Below, in pieces: positions 40,565 through 49,498 of a stretch of 64,000 nucleotides of DNA; the first letter of the stretch is position 1; the number at the start of each line of letters is the position of its first letter. Location: positions 120,437 to 184,436 of the forward strand of contig JAIRBC010000006.1 in assembly GCA_022008415.1 (NCBI GenBank). Reading direction: 5' to 3'. A model generated the notes under the pieces. It saw nothing but the letters and a program-made list of their open reading frames with translations, had not been told where the DNA came from and made no database searches. The stretch is from Cerina litoralis. Lineage in GTDB: Bacteria; Bacteroidota; Bacteroidia; Flavobacteriales; Flavobacteriaceae. The translations under genes were made by a program, and so were the position numbers.

Positions 40565-41623
40565 TTGGATACACCTAAACTACACGCAACATTAGAATGC
40601 TTTTCCGTGGAGGAAAGTGGTTATCACTTTTTGCCCATTATTCAGGGCTATATAAATGATACCTATTTGGTTTTGGGGAACGATAGGCCCCGTTACATAC
40701 TTCAACGGATCAACCATTTGGTCTTTAAAGACATTAAAGGTCTTATGGGCAATATACAAATGGCGCTGGAGCTTCTTAACGATCGGGATTATGAGCGTAT
40801 AGAGTTGGTGAAGACCGTAGACGGGGACACGTATTGCGAGGTTCCGGGAGAAGGATATTGGCGTTTGATGAGCTATGTAGATCAAAGTGTAGCCTATGAT
40901 ATCACGACGGACCGGAACGTTGCTTTCCAAGCTGGCAGAATCTTGGGGAAGTTCCATCAATTGCTTCAAAATGCCCCGGTACACAAATTTTCGGATACGA
41001 TTCCAAGATTTCATGACCTTGGATTGCGAAAGGAACAATTGGAAAGCGCATTGATCCAGGCTAGCCCCGATAAATTAGTAGTTGCCTCAAAGGCCATAGC
41101 CTTTGCCAAGGAGACCTTCTCGAAGCTAAGGGAACTGCAGCAAACCCAACTGCCCGTAAGGGTATGTCACAACGACACCAAACTGAACAATATTCTTTTT
41201 TCCAAGAAAAGCCATAAATCTCTTTGCTTCATTGATCTGGACACCCTTATGAAGGGTTACTTTTATTACGATTTTGGAGATGCTGTCCGTACGGTTGCCA
41301 ACACTGCCCTGGAAGATGAACGGGATCTTGATAAGATTGGGTTTGACAAAGTCTTGTTTAAAAATTTTGTAAGTGGTCTACATCAAAGTGGACTTTCATT
41401 GTCTGCCGATGAGTTGAATCTTTTGCCTCTAGGAGCGGTTTTTATGCCGTTTATACACGGTTTAAGAGCATTAACGGATTATCTGAACAATAATATTTAC
41501 TACAAGGTTTTTTATGAAACGCAAAACTTGGATCGGTGTCTGAGTCTTTTTGATTTTGCGGACAAGGCCCTAGCTGAAGTTGCCTATATGGAATCGGTTA
41601 TTGATAAGTGTTTTTTAAGGTAG
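40565..41623 (+). CDS. Aminoglycoside-phosphotransferase-fold sugar kinase (NahK-like)
   Basis: A 352-residue APH/choline-kinase-fold protein. It must start at TTG 40565, since an in-frame stop lies at 40550-40552 and the first in-frame ATG is far inside the fold. Key motifs are GYINDTYLV (nucleotide loop), RVCHNDTKLNNILF near 199-212 (Brenner motif with catalytic Asp) and FIDLDTLMKGYFYYDFGDAVR (metal-binding DxD region). The length fits N-acetylhexosamine 1-kinase relatives. It lies 20 bases after the nucleotidyltransferase, with which it likely forms a kinase-activation pair. Confidence 0.83.
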   Translation: MDTPKLHATLECFSVEESGYHFLPIIQGYINDTYLVLGNDRPRYILQRINHLVFKDIKGLMGNIQMALELLNDRDYERIELVKTVDGDTYCEVPGEGYWRLMSYVDQSVAYDITTDRNVAFQAGRILGKFHQLLQNAPVHKFSDTIPRFHDLGLRKEQLESALIQASPDKLVVASKAIAFAKETFSKLRELQQTQLPVRVCHNDTKLNNILFSKKSHKSLCFIDLDTLMKGYFYYDFGDAVRTVANTALEDERDLDKIGFDKVLFKNFVSGLHQSGLSLSADELNLLPLGAVFMPFIHGLRALTDYLNNNIYYKVFYETQNLDRCLSLFDFADKALAEVAYMESVIDKCFLR

Positions 41624-41665
41624 CTGATTTTATTCCCTGTAGAAGCTATAATCATTTTGGAATTA

Positions 41666-42250
41666 CTAGGAATCTTTTAACCTATTTTTGATTTCGGCAC
41701 CTTTGTCCTTCAGCCAGCTCTGGCCTTTTCTAAGTTTAAGACCAATCACAAGAAGTGCAATCCCCACAAGAAGCGCCGCAAATCCCAACATAAACATAGA
41801 GAATCCTATCCCCAGCGCCGGTTGTGCAAAAATTATCAGTCCAAAAATAACCGAAAGCACTCCCCCAGCAATAAGCCATCCTTCGCCCTCAATTTCCTTG
41901 CGCAATTGTATGGCCATGGCTATTCTGCTGATACCGACAAAAATGAACCAAAAGGAAATGATAAACGACATTATTAGCAGGGTAAGGCCGGGCATACGAA
42001 ACAAAAGCAAGCCAAAGATGATACTGATGACGCCTTCCGCAAGAAATAGCCATTTATTGTCGTTTCCTTTCCAATCGGAGAATAAAGAAATCAGGGTGAA
42101 AAAACCGTCCGCTATGATGAGAAAGGCAAACCACATGGCTAGACTAGCCGCGGTTAACAGGGGGTTAAAAAAAGCAAATAAGGCAAAAATAATAAGCAGT
42201 ACGCCTTTAAGGACAACCAGCCACCAGTTTTTGGTCAGTGTTTTAAACAT
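41666..42250 (-). CDS. HdeD family membrane protein (DUF308)
   Basis: A 194-residue protein with six closely packed membrane helices arranged as three repeated pairs, each with a glycine/phenylalanine-rich pattern (IFALFAFFNPLLTAASLA, VISIIFGLLLFRMPGLTLL, VLSVIFGLIIFAQPALGIG). This is the HdeD plan, named after an E. coli acid-stress membrane protein. The N-terminal WWLVVLKGVLLI is typical. Its role in this group is not established. An inverted repeat stands 60-80 bases before its start. Confidence 0.87.
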   Translation of the reverse strand: MFKTLTKNWWLVVLKGVLLIIFALFAFFNPLLTAASLAMWFAFLIIADGFFTLISLFSDWKGNDNKWLFLAEGVISIIFGLLLFRMPGLTLLIMSFIISFWFIFVGISRIAMAIQLRKEIEGEGWLIAGGVLSVIFGLIIFAQPALGIGFSMFMLGFAALLVGIALLVIGLKLRKGQSWLKDKGAEIKNRLKDS

Positions 42251-42310
42251 AATATCTAAGGTTAAAGGTTAGAATAATCAATTTTTTCATTCCATAGATA
42301 AAGTCCCCCG

Positions 42311-42331
42311 ACCTTGTAAAAAACACAAGGT
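42311..42331. repeat. Perfect inverted repeat upstream of the HdeD gene
   Basis: ACCTTGT (42311-42317) and ACAAGGT (42325-42331) flank an A-rich seven-base spacer. It lies 61 bases before the HdeD start (minus strand) and could be an operator or a leader hairpin. Confidence 0.5.
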
Positions 42332-42478
42332 GATCGTGGAACCAGATAGAGAAATTTAAATATATTCAAAAATTGTTAAATTAAAACGGGAGCCATTCAA
42401 TGTTTCCTTTCTTAAGCAGAACATGAATATACACTTACCGTAAAATTCGGATGTGGTCCGGGTAGGAGCTATATTGGA

Positions 42479-43528
42479 TTACAGTTTCCAACCAAAAGTG
42501 GTCTGAATTACATAATCTACCCTCGATGCCCCTTCCACGGGTCTGTTGTCATAGTTATAGGTGAATCCTGCCATAATAAAAAAATCCAGGGGCAGGTCGT
42601 ATTTTATATCAAAGGAAAAATCGGAACGCAAACGGCCTCCTTCGGTAAGGCTGGGATAGGCTACCAAATTAGTATTTAAACTAATATCGTCAAAATCGAA
42701 CATATTGTAACCGATTCCCACAAAGACTTCCAAACTGTTCTTGTCCGATTGATCCGGGGTCGTATATTGTTCGTTGTTCCAGGCCAAACCGCCTCCAGTA
42801 GTCAAATAGGTCCTGTTGGAATGAACCAAATACTTTCCCATACCAGCTCTGGTCGTGGAACGCAGCTTCAACTTTTGTTCATCGTTCGAAAGGAAATCTG
42901 CCGACAGCAGCGCATACCAATCGTGCTTTAAAAAATATTTGGCTCCTATATTAGCATCTATTCGCTTTGTATCGGCCACACTGTCCTGACTGCTCAAAAC
43001 AGAGTTATAGCCCCCAGTAAAACCCCATTTTTCCCCCGTATAAGTAAAATCGCTTCTAACGGTCAGCTGCTTTAGCGCATTGCTTTTGGTAAAGTTAAAA
43101 CCAAGAGATAAGGAAGCATCCAGACGTGAGAAAAAACTTGCCTTAACCGCCTTTACATATACAATATTCTTTATTTTGACAAGTACCTCCTTCCCGTTTT
43201 CATTTAAGACCACTTGGGCCGAATCCCTGGGCTTGGTAACTATGCTGCTGTTGATACGAGTGCCATTGGACAAAGTAATCAAATAATTGTGTTTACTGTT
43301 TATCGATACAATATCCTTCCAGGTAATTGTAAAATCGCTGTCACTATAATCTGTTTCGATGGTCAATACCCCTTTGGTCATTTCCTTAATTTCCCCAATT
43401 ATTTTATCGCCATTTTTAAGGGTTAGGGAATCCGTTTTTTGTGCCATTACAGAAAACGAACATAAAAAAAGCACGAAAAATAAGGGCGTAATAAAGTAAA
43501 AATTGTGCTTGACAATAATTTTCATCAT
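42479..43528 (-). CDS. DUF481 family outer-membrane protein
   Basis: A 349-residue exported protein: signal peptide about 1-29 (ending SVMAQ). Residues about 33-125 form a small beta domain (LKNGDKIIGEIKEM, VLTIETDYSDSDFTITWKDI) resembling the SH3-like repeats often placed before DUF481. The remaining 220 residues are the DUF481 barrel (ASLSLGFNFTKSN, RSDFTYTGEKWGFTGG, ending TTFGWKL with a C-terminal aromatic-leucine end). Relatives are predicted salt-stress-induced outer-membrane proteins. It stands alone, in the same direction as the HdeD gene. Confidence 0.85.
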   Translation of the reverse strand: MMKIIVKHNFYFITPLFFVLFLCSFSVMAQKTDSLTLKNGDKIIGEIKEMTKGVLTIETDYSDSDFTITWKDIVSINSKHNYLITLSNGTRINSSIVTKPRDSAQVVLNENGKEVLVKIKNIVYVKAVKASFFSRLDASLSLGFNFTKSNALKQLTVRSDFTYTGEKWGFTGGYNSVLSSQDSVADTKRIDANIGAKYFLKHDWYALLSADFLSNDEQKLKLRSTTRAGMGKYLVHSNRTYLTTGGGLAWNNEQYTTPDQSDKNSLEVFVGIGYNMFDFDDISLNTNLVAYPSLTEGGRLRSDFSFDIKYDLPLDFFIMAGFTYNYDNRPVEGASRVDYVIQTTFGWKL

Positions 43529-43660
43529 AGTTAAAAAGTATAGCTCATGTCATAAAATGATTTGCAAAAATCGAAAAATTCCGAATTTAAGAAATTTTAA
43601 GTAAAATCCATTTGGGAAATGTGGGTCAAAACGGGGGTCTGCCTTACGAAATTAAATCCA

Positions 43661-44956
43661 TTAAAGACCAAACTGTCTAGGTAACCAAAGACTCAGTTCA
43701 GGCACATAGGTAATAAGGAACAATATTGCGATCATGGCGATGAACAATGGCAATAACGGCCTTATGACCTTTTGAATGCTCAGTCCCGCCACGCTGCATC
43801 CCACAAAGAGTACCGATCCCACCGGCGGTGTACAAAGCCCGATGCAGAGATTTAAGATCATGATGATACCGAAATGTATGGGATCCATTCCCAAATTGGT
43901 TACAATGGGAAGAAAGATGGGAGTAAAGATCAGAACGGCCGGGGTCATATCCATAAATACGCCTACGAACAAAAGTATCAGGTTAATGATGATTAAAATA
44001 ACGATCGGGTTGTCGCTTATGCCCAGCAAGGTATTGCTTATCTCTTGAGGAATATTTTCATAAGACATCACCCAGGACATAGCTATTGAGGTGGCGATCA
44101 GCAAGAGTACGATTGCAGAGGTTTTAATGGTCTCCAAAAGAATGGGCGCTACGTCTCTCCAGGTTATCTCCTTGTAGATAGCCGCAAGCGCAAAGGTGTA
44201 AATTACTGCAATTGCCGATGCTTCGGTGGCCGTGAATATTCCGGCTACGATTCCTCCAATGACCACTACCAACAGTAAAAGGCTGGGTAGGGCGGCAAAA
44301 AAACGAGCAAAAAATTCCTTGAATCCGACCATCTTGTAGGTGGGATATTTTTTAATAAAGGAATAAATGGCCGCAACGATCATCAAGGCGAGGCCGAGAA
44401 TGATCCCCGGTACGTAACCAGCGATGAAAAGGGCAGCAATGGAGACTCCACCACTTGCCAAGGAATAAATAATCAAAATATTGCTCGGGGGAATGATCAG
44501 TCCGGTGGTGGCGCTGGTAATATTTACCGCTGCGCTAAAGGGTTTGTCGTAGCCATCCTTTTCCATCATTGGGGACATAAAGCCCCCAATTGCAGAGGCC
44601 GCAGCCGCAGCGGAACCAGAAATGGCACCGAACAACATACAGGAAATTATGTTTACAAAAGCCAATCCGCCCGGTAACGGGCCCACTATGGCCTTCGCAA
44701 AATTTATGAGCCGTACCGCGATACCGCCCCGGTTCATCACCTGTCCTGCCAAGATAAAGAAGGGGATGGCCGAGAGGGTAAAACTGTCCAGTGAGGTGGC
44801 CATTCGCTGGGCGATGGTAGTAACCGATGGCAAAAAAGGCATAGCACTGGCAAGTGTAAGCAATCCGGCGAGCCCTACGGCATAGGCAATGGGTACGCGA
44901 AGCGACATAAATACCAAAAAACTCAGGACCAAAATAAGTATCTCCGTGTAATTCAT
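43661..44956 (-). CDS. dctM: TRAP transporter large permease (DctM)
   Basis: A 431-residue protein with about twelve membrane helices and the DctM signatures VPIAYAVGLAGLLTL, AIPFFILAGQVMNRGGIA, GAISGSAAAAASAIGGFMSP and CIGLCTPPVGSVLFVGC. It is the sodium-driven transport subunit of a tripartite ATP-independent periplasmic system. It is the last gene of the uronate operon, 4 bases after dctQ. The likely cargo is an acidic sugar (unsaturated uronate or hexuronate), given the neighbouring enzymes. Confidence 0.93.
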   Translation of the reverse strand: MNYTEILILVLSFLVFMSLRVPIAYAVGLAGLLTLASAMPFLPSVTTIAQRMATSLDSFTLSAIPFFILAGQVMNRGGIAVRLINFAKAIVGPLPGGLAFVNIISCMLFGAISGSAAAAASAIGGFMSPMMEKDGYDKPFSAAVNITSATTGLIIPPSNILIIYSLASGGVSIAALFIAGYVPGIILGLALMIVAAIYSFIKKYPTYKMVGFKEFFARFFAALPSLLLLVVVIGGIVAGIFTATEASAIAVIYTFALAAIYKEITWRDVAPILLETIKTSAIVLLLIATSIAMSWVMSYENIPQEISNTLLGISDNPIVILIIINLILLFVGVFMDMTPAVLIFTPIFLPIVTNLGMDPIHFGIIMILNLCIGLCTPPVGSVLFVGCSVAGLSIQKVIRPLLPLFIAMIAILFLITYVPELSLWLPRQFGL

Positions 44957-44960
44957 AGTT

Positions 44961-45431
44961 TTAAACGTTGCTGGTTTTTCTTGTTTCTAGAAAAATATAA
45001 ATACTGTAATAACAAATGAGAAGGCCCGAGATAGGTACTACCAAATAAACGTAACCCAAAGGTATTTCCAAAGTAGCCGAGGTCTGTTTAAATAAAAATG
45101 TAAGCCAGCACAAGCGAATGCCACCAATGATCATCACGGTAAATGAGAAAAGAAAAACCGACAGATGGAGGATGCCGTCATAAAAAAGACGGTTTTTGGC
45201 TACGATCTTTTCCGGAATTAGGTCAATCGCCAGATGGAGCTGTTTTCCGGTTGCATAAGCCGCCCCTAAAAGCCCTACCCAAATTAGTGAGAAACTGGAG
45301 ATTTCATCGGTGATCGTGCTGGGAGCTTTAAGGATATAACGGGAAAATACCTGCCATACTACGCTTAGCAACATAATGGATAGGATTGTAATCAGGGATT
45401 TTTCCAGGACTTTGTCTACTGTGGCTTTCAT
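44961..45431 (-). CDS. dctQ: TRAP transporter small permease (DctQ)
   Basis: A 156-residue protein with four membrane helices and the DctQ pattern: MLLSVVWQVFSRYILKAPSTITDEIS, FSLIWVGLLGAAYATGKQLHLAIDL. It bridges the substrate-binding protein and DctM. It lies between dctP (12 bases) and dctM (4 bases), in the standard P-Q-M order. Confidence 0.93.
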   Translation of the reverse strand: MKATVDKVLEKSLITILSIMLLSVVWQVFSRYILKAPSTITDEISSFSLIWVGLLGAAYATGKQLHLAIDLIPEKIVAKNRLFYDGILHLSVFLFSFTVMIIGGIRLCWLTFLFKQTSATLEIPLGYVYLVVPISGLLICYYSIYIFLETRKTSNV

Positions 45432-45443
45432 GGGTTTTGTTTT

Positions 45444-46439
45444 TTAATTGGCTGCTTTAATATCCTTGATCAATTGCAACATCTCTGGTTGGTCCTTAAA
45501 GAGATCTAGGATCGGTTGGGTCTTTTCCTCAAAGGGTTTCTTGTCTGGATAGTTCACCTTTACCCCTGCTTTTAAAATGGCCTCCAGTGATTCCTTCTCC
45601 GATGCGGCCCAAAGCTTGCGTTCCTCTATAGTCGATTCAATAGCCGCTTCCTTGACCCACTTTTTTTCTTGGTCCGTCAGCCTGTTCCAAGTGTCCAGGC
45701 CAATTAAGAGTACATCGGGAACCGCGGTATGCTCGTCCATACTGTAGTACTTGCATACCTCAAAATGTTTGGAGGTGTAAAAACTTGGCAGGTTGTTCTC
45801 TGCGCCATCCACTACTCCCTGTTGCAGTGCGGTGTAAAGCTCTCCGTAGGAGATGGGGGTAGGAGCCCCCCCTAACAGGTTTACCATTGAAACGGCCATA
45901 TTGCTTTTTTGCACACGGATCTTCATGCCTTTCAAATCTGCGGGTTTATCAATGGGCTTAGCCTTCATGTAAAAACTGCGGCTTCCGGCATCGTAGAACG
46001 TTAGGCCTCGAAGTCGGAATTGGTCACCCAAGGCCAGCATTCTTTCCCCGATTTCACCATCAAACACATCGAAGGAATGTTGCCTGTCCCTAAAGATATA
46101 GGGTACGCTGAAGACTTTGTATTCGGGAATAAAATTCTCGAGTACGGCTGCCGATACCTTGGTCATGTCCAAACTGCCGATCTGGAGCAATTCCAGACAT
46201 TCCCGTTCGCCACCCAATTGGGCACTGGGGTATATTTGCAGTTTTAACTTTCCGTTGGATTTCTCGGCCAGTCTAGTGCCCATAAACTCCATGGCCTTGT
46301 GTACGGGGTGTTTGGTATCTAGGCCATGCCCCAGTCTCAGCACCTTGATTTTTTCTTGGTTCGAACAGGAGCCGAGAAATGCCAAGGAGATAAGGCCGAC
46401 AAATAAATGTTTTAGAATCATATTTTGGTGTTTATTCAA
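45444..46439 (-). CDS. dctP: TRAP transporter substrate-binding lipoprotein (DctP)
   Basis: A 331-residue DctP-family binding protein with a lipoprotein signal (FLGSC, lipid on the Cys at about residue 26). Family blocks include LRLGHGLDTKHPVHKAMEFMG, YPSAQLGGERECLELLQIGSLDM, the substrate-carboxylate-binding Arg in MKIRVQKSNMAV, and PISYGELYTALQQGVVDGAENN. It binds an organic acid, here probably a uronate-type sugar. Its start overlaps the end of the DUF4861 gene by 8 bases. Lipid anchoring of a TRAP binding protein is common in Bacteroidota. Confidence 0.93.
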   Translation of the reverse strand: MNKHQNMILKHLFVGLISLAFLGSCSNQEKIKVLRLGHGLDTKHPVHKAMEFMGTRLAEKSNGKLKLQIYPSAQLGGERECLELLQIGSLDMTKVSAAVLENFIPEYKVFSVPYIFRDRQHSFDVFDGEIGERMLALGDQFRLRGLTFYDAGSRSFYMKAKPIDKPADLKGMKIRVQKSNMAVSMVNLLGGAPTPISYGELYTALQQGVVDGAENNLPSFYTSKHFEVCKYYSMDEHTAVPDVLLIGLDTWNRLTDQEKKWVKEAAIESTIEERKLWAASEKESLEAILKAGVKVNYPDKKPFEEKTQPILDLFKDQPEMLQLIKDIKAAN

Positions 46440-47637
46440 TTAGAACCTCCATAGGATTGTTGATTTTCAAGGCAAACAAGCTCAAATATTGGTTCCAAGC
46501 TGAACGGGATTGGAACTGACCACTTTTTTTCCATCCAAATCCGGCGTAATATACAATTTTGCCGTCATTCACCTTTAATCTCATGTAGAGATTGCTGAGG
46601 TCCTTTTGGGAGGACACATATTTTTCGATGTCTTTAATTTCTTCTTTAGGGGCAACTATCCCTGAACCAAGCTCCGAATCCCCATGGGGTTCCCAATAGC
46701 TAAGCCATCCTTCGTTGGGTTTTTCTGTTGTTACTCCCGCATTTTCGTGTAAGGTGAGACCCGCCGACATCCTGTCGGTACCTTTTACCGCGACCTCTAT
46801 CCTGCTGAGGTTGCTGCCGTAATCCAAGGAAATATGTTTTGATTCGGAGATTTTTAAGCCAGCCGCATCCCAGCTAGCATAAGTAATTATAAAACTGGTT
46901 CGTATAGGTCCTGTGGTAATGGTTTTCCAAGTGTCGTAATTCTTGGAGACGTAGTATGTGGTATCTACCTTCACCGCGGTACCTCCGATTCCTCGACTGT
47001 CGCCCACATGAAAATTGTCTAGCCCCTCACCGGTATCCTCGTGGTAAGACCCCTTTCCCGAAACCGTTTTTTTATACCATTTGTTGATAATGGGATATTC
47101 TACCCGCTTTAACCAGGCGTCTATCCCGCTAGAGAGCGTACTTCCCGGGACACCTTCCAATGCTTCCTTTTGGCCTGTTGGACCATAAGTCCTAAACGCT
47201 ACCCGATTGTTTTCCCAAGTGTAATCGTCTGTCCTTTCAGGTACAAAACGGGAATAACAGATCGGATCTCCCACTTGTTTTTCTTTTTTGTCGGTTCGGA
47301 CTATTCGAAACCTATTTTCTGATAATGCCTTTATTTCGGGTTGAAACAAAATCTGGTCCATAGTGCCGTCACCATTTGTATCGACGGTCTGGGAAGTCAA
47401 TTCTTTACCAGTTTCGCTTTCCACTACCCCAAGAATACCGGAATTTACCAAGGTGGAATCCAGATTTAAGGAGGCGATATTAACAGCGACCGTTTCAAGA
47501 GATCGGTCAATCTCCAATGTATTCTTGACGATAATCTGCTTATTTTTTGCAGACCTTTCGGAGCAACCAACCAACGTAAGGCCGATAAGAAAAAATACCA
47601 ATAATGGATAATTATGAACTCTGCGATTAATTTTCAC
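46432..47637 (-). CDS. DUF4861 lipoprotein of the uronate operon
   Basis: A 401-residue lipoprotein (signal with lipobox LVGC at about residue 25) of the DUF4861 family. It has a beta-sandwich-like early part (VVESETGKELTSQTVDTNGDG) and later GNNRVAFRTYGP-like, DYGSNLSRIEV and FGWKKSG segments. Proteins of this family occur next to uronate-degradation and polysaccharide-lyase genes in Bacteroidota; an activity is not established. It follows kduD by 37 bases and is coupled to dctP by an 8-base overlap, which suggests a periplasmic role in handling the same sugar. Confidence 0.82.
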   Translation of the reverse strand: MKINRRVHNYPLLVFFLIGLTLVGCSERSAKNKQIIVKNTLEIDRSLETVAVNIASLNLDSTLVNSGILGVVESETGKELTSQTVDTNGDGTMDQILFQPEIKALSENRFRIVRTDKKEKQVGDPICYSRFVPERTDDYTWENNRVAFRTYGPTGQKEALEGVPGSTLSSGIDAWLKRVEYPIINKWYKKTVSGKGSYHEDTGEGLDNFHVGDSRGIGGTAVKVDTTYYVSKNYDTWKTITTGPIRTSFIITYASWDAAGLKISESKHISLDYGSNLSRIEVAVKGTDRMSAGLTLHENAGVTTEKPNEGWLSYWEPHGDSELGSGIVAPKEEIKDIEKYVSSQKDLSNLYMRLKVNDGKIVYYAGFGWKKSGQFQSRSAWNQYLSLFALKINNPMEVLIE

Positions 47638-47674
47638 GATCTTTTGAAGTTTATTTTTATATCCTTTCGGACCG

Positions 47675-48469
47675 TTATTTTTCGATGGCCGGTTTACCTA
47701 TCGTGGCCAGAATTCCCCCATCCACATACAGTATATGTCCATTGACATAATCACTGGCCTTTGAGGCTAAGAAGATGATGGCTCCGGCCAGATCATCCGG
47801 GTCTCCCCATTTCGCTGCCGGGGTCCTATTGACGATAAATTCATTGAACGGATGCCCTTCTATCCTGATGGGAGCGGTTTGTGAAGTGGCAAAATAACCG
47901 GGCCCTATACCATTGACCTGTATGTTGTGTTTGGCCCATTCCGTGGCCATATTCTTGGTGAGCATCTTAAGGCCGCCTTTGGCTGCCGCGTATGCACTAA
48001 CGGTATTTCGTCCCAATTCGCTCATCATGGAACAGATATTGATAATCTTGCCCTGTTTTCGCGCCATCATACTTTTTACCACGTGTTTGGAAACGATAAA
48101 CGGACTCACAAGATCTACATCGATGACCTCCTTGAAATCTGCTACTTCCATATCCTCCAGGGGAACCCGTTTTATAATTCCTGCATTGTTCACCAGGATG
48201 TCGATATGACCTACCTCGGTTTGTATGCGGTGTATTGCTTTTATGACGTCCTGTTCATCGGTAACATTAAATTTAAATCCTACGGCTTTGATTCCCTCGG
48301 ATTGGTAATAGGCAACGGCCTGATCGATCTTTTGTTGGGAGGAGTTGCCGTTAACAACGAGGGTTGCCCCGGCTTGTCCCAATCCTTTCGCCATGGCCAT
48401 TCCCAAGCCATGCGTACTTCCAGTTACCAAGGCTGTCTTCCCGTTTAGGTCGAATAATGAAATTCCCAT
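47675..48469 (-). CDS. kduD: 2-dehydro-3-deoxy-D-gluconate 5-dehydrogenase family SDR (KduD)
   Basis: A 264-residue short-chain dehydrogenase. The cofactor loop is TGSTHGLG (16-23), NNAG follows in LVNNAGIIKRVP, and the catalytic site shows S in ICSMMSELG and YxxxK in SAYAAAKGG. KduD converts 3-deoxy-D-glycero-2,5-hexodiulosonate to 2-keto-3-deoxygluconate. The identification rests on the neighbour: the gene starts 4 bases after kduI, the enzyme for the preceding step. Alone it could also be called gluconate 5-dehydrogenase. Confidence 0.9.
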   Translation of the reverse strand: MGISLFDLNGKTALVTGSTHGLGMAMAKGLGQAGATLVVNGNSSQQKIDQAVAYYQSEGIKAVGFKFNVTDEQDVIKAIHRIQTEVGHIDILVNNAGIIKRVPLEDMEVADFKEVIDVDLVSPFIVSKHVVKSMMARKQGKIINICSMMSELGRNTVSAYAAAKGGLKMLTKNMATEWAKHNIQVNGIGPGYFATSQTAPIRIEGHPFNEFIVNRTPAAKWGDPDDLAGAIIFLASKASDYVNGHILYVDGGILATIGKPAIEK

Positions 48470-48473
48470 AGCG

Positions 48474-49313
48474 CTATCTTAAATCGGTTATATTGGCGAC
48501 GTCCATGTCCCCGTAATCCAGGTTTTCTCCTGCCATACCCCAAATAAAGGTGTAATTTGATGTTCCCGAGCCACTGTGGATCGACCACGGAGGGGAGATG
48601 ACGGCCTGGTGGTTCTGCATCCAGATATGACGGGTCTCTTGTGGCTGTCCCATAAAATGGCAGACCGATTGCCCTTCCGGTACATCCAGATAAAAATAAA
48701 CTTCCATCCGTCTATCGTGAACATGGGCAGGCATAGTATTCCATACGCTTCCTTTTTTGAGTTCGGTCATTCCCATCTGTAATTGGCAGGTTGTAACTAT
48801 ACTACCTATAATCATTTGGTTTACGATACGGTGATTGGCGGTCTCTAAAGACCCAAGCTCCAATTTGTTGGCCTCCGCCAAGCTTACTTTTTTCGTGGGG
48901 TAGCTGGTATGTGCGAGAGCGGAGTTCAGGTAGAATTTGGCAGGCCTTTGGGGGTTATCGCTTTTAAAAATCACCTCCTTGGCCCCCCGACCGATATACA
49001 GGGCATCTTTATGGTCCAGTTTATAGGTAGTACCGTCAACGTCAACGCTTCCAGTGTCGCCAACATTGATGATTCCCATCTCCCTGCGCTCCAAGAAATA
49101 AGTTGCCTTCAACGGGTCTATTGCCTCCAGCGCTATAGGTTTATCAGGCACTGCCGACCCAGCGATATACCGATCATAATGCGAATAGGTAAGGGTGATT
49201 TTGCCCACCTCCATTAAATTGTCGATCAGAAATTCCTTCCTTAGTTCGGCGGTGTTATATTTTTTTACTGCTTCCGGATTCGATGCATACCGGGTGTCAT
49301 AGGATGTTGTCAT
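48474..49313 (-). CDS. kduI: 5-keto-4-deoxyuronate isomerase (KduI)
   Basis: A 279-residue cupin-type isomerase of normal length. KduI interconverts 5-keto-4-deoxyuronate (from unsaturated uronates released by lyases) and 3-deoxy-2,5-diketohexuronate. Visible family blocks are GSAVPDKPIALE, LERREMGIINVGDTGSV, the metal-binding MPAHVHDRRMEVYFYLD (two His and a Glu) and PPWSIHSGSGTSNYTFIWGMAGEN with the further His. It is immediately followed by kduD. Copy C of the dispersed repeat lies between it and the uxuA gene upstream. Confidence 0.97.
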   Translation of the reverse strand: MTTSYDTRYASNPEAVKKYNTAELRKEFLIDNLMEVGKITLTYSHYDRYIAGSAVPDKPIALEAIDPLKATYFLERREMGIINVGDTGSVDVDGTTYKLDHKDALYIGRGAKEVIFKSDNPQRPAKFYLNSALAHTSYPTKKVSLAEANKLELGSLETANHRIVNQMIIGSIVTTCQLQMGMTELKKGSVWNTMPAHVHDRRMEVYFYLDVPEGQSVCHFMGQPQETRHIWMQNHQAVISPPWSIHSGSGTSNYTFIWGMAGENLDYGDMDVANITDLR

Positions 49314-49369
49314 TATTTAGATTTTAGAAATATTATTAAAACTCTTTTTGTCGACTAGGGACACTTTAC

Positions 49370-49440
49370 AGGGTCCTTCCCTTTTTTCAAGGGGAGCCGG
49401 CCCGACAATCATTCTGGTGGGGTGCCGATAGGCGTAGGGA
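49370..49440 (+). repeat. Dispersed intergenic repeat, copy C (inside the uronate operon)
   Basis: GGGTCCTTCCCTTTTTTCAAG, then GGGGAGCC, core GGCCCGACAATCATT and GGGGTGCCGATAGG. It lies in the 185-base gap between uxuA and kduI, so transcripts of the operon would read its complement. Confidence 0.72.
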
Positions 49441-49498
49441 TCGACGATGCCATTTGGGTTGTGGGTATAGGACGATTATTACCATGTATTGGTTTTTA

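Noticed and set aside
41688..42272. 194-codon plus-strand frame opposite the HdeD gene
   Set aside because: Same length as the HdeD frame because both are open through a repetitive hydrophobic gene; composition (Ser/Pro/Ile/Lys) is that of a complement and no family fits.
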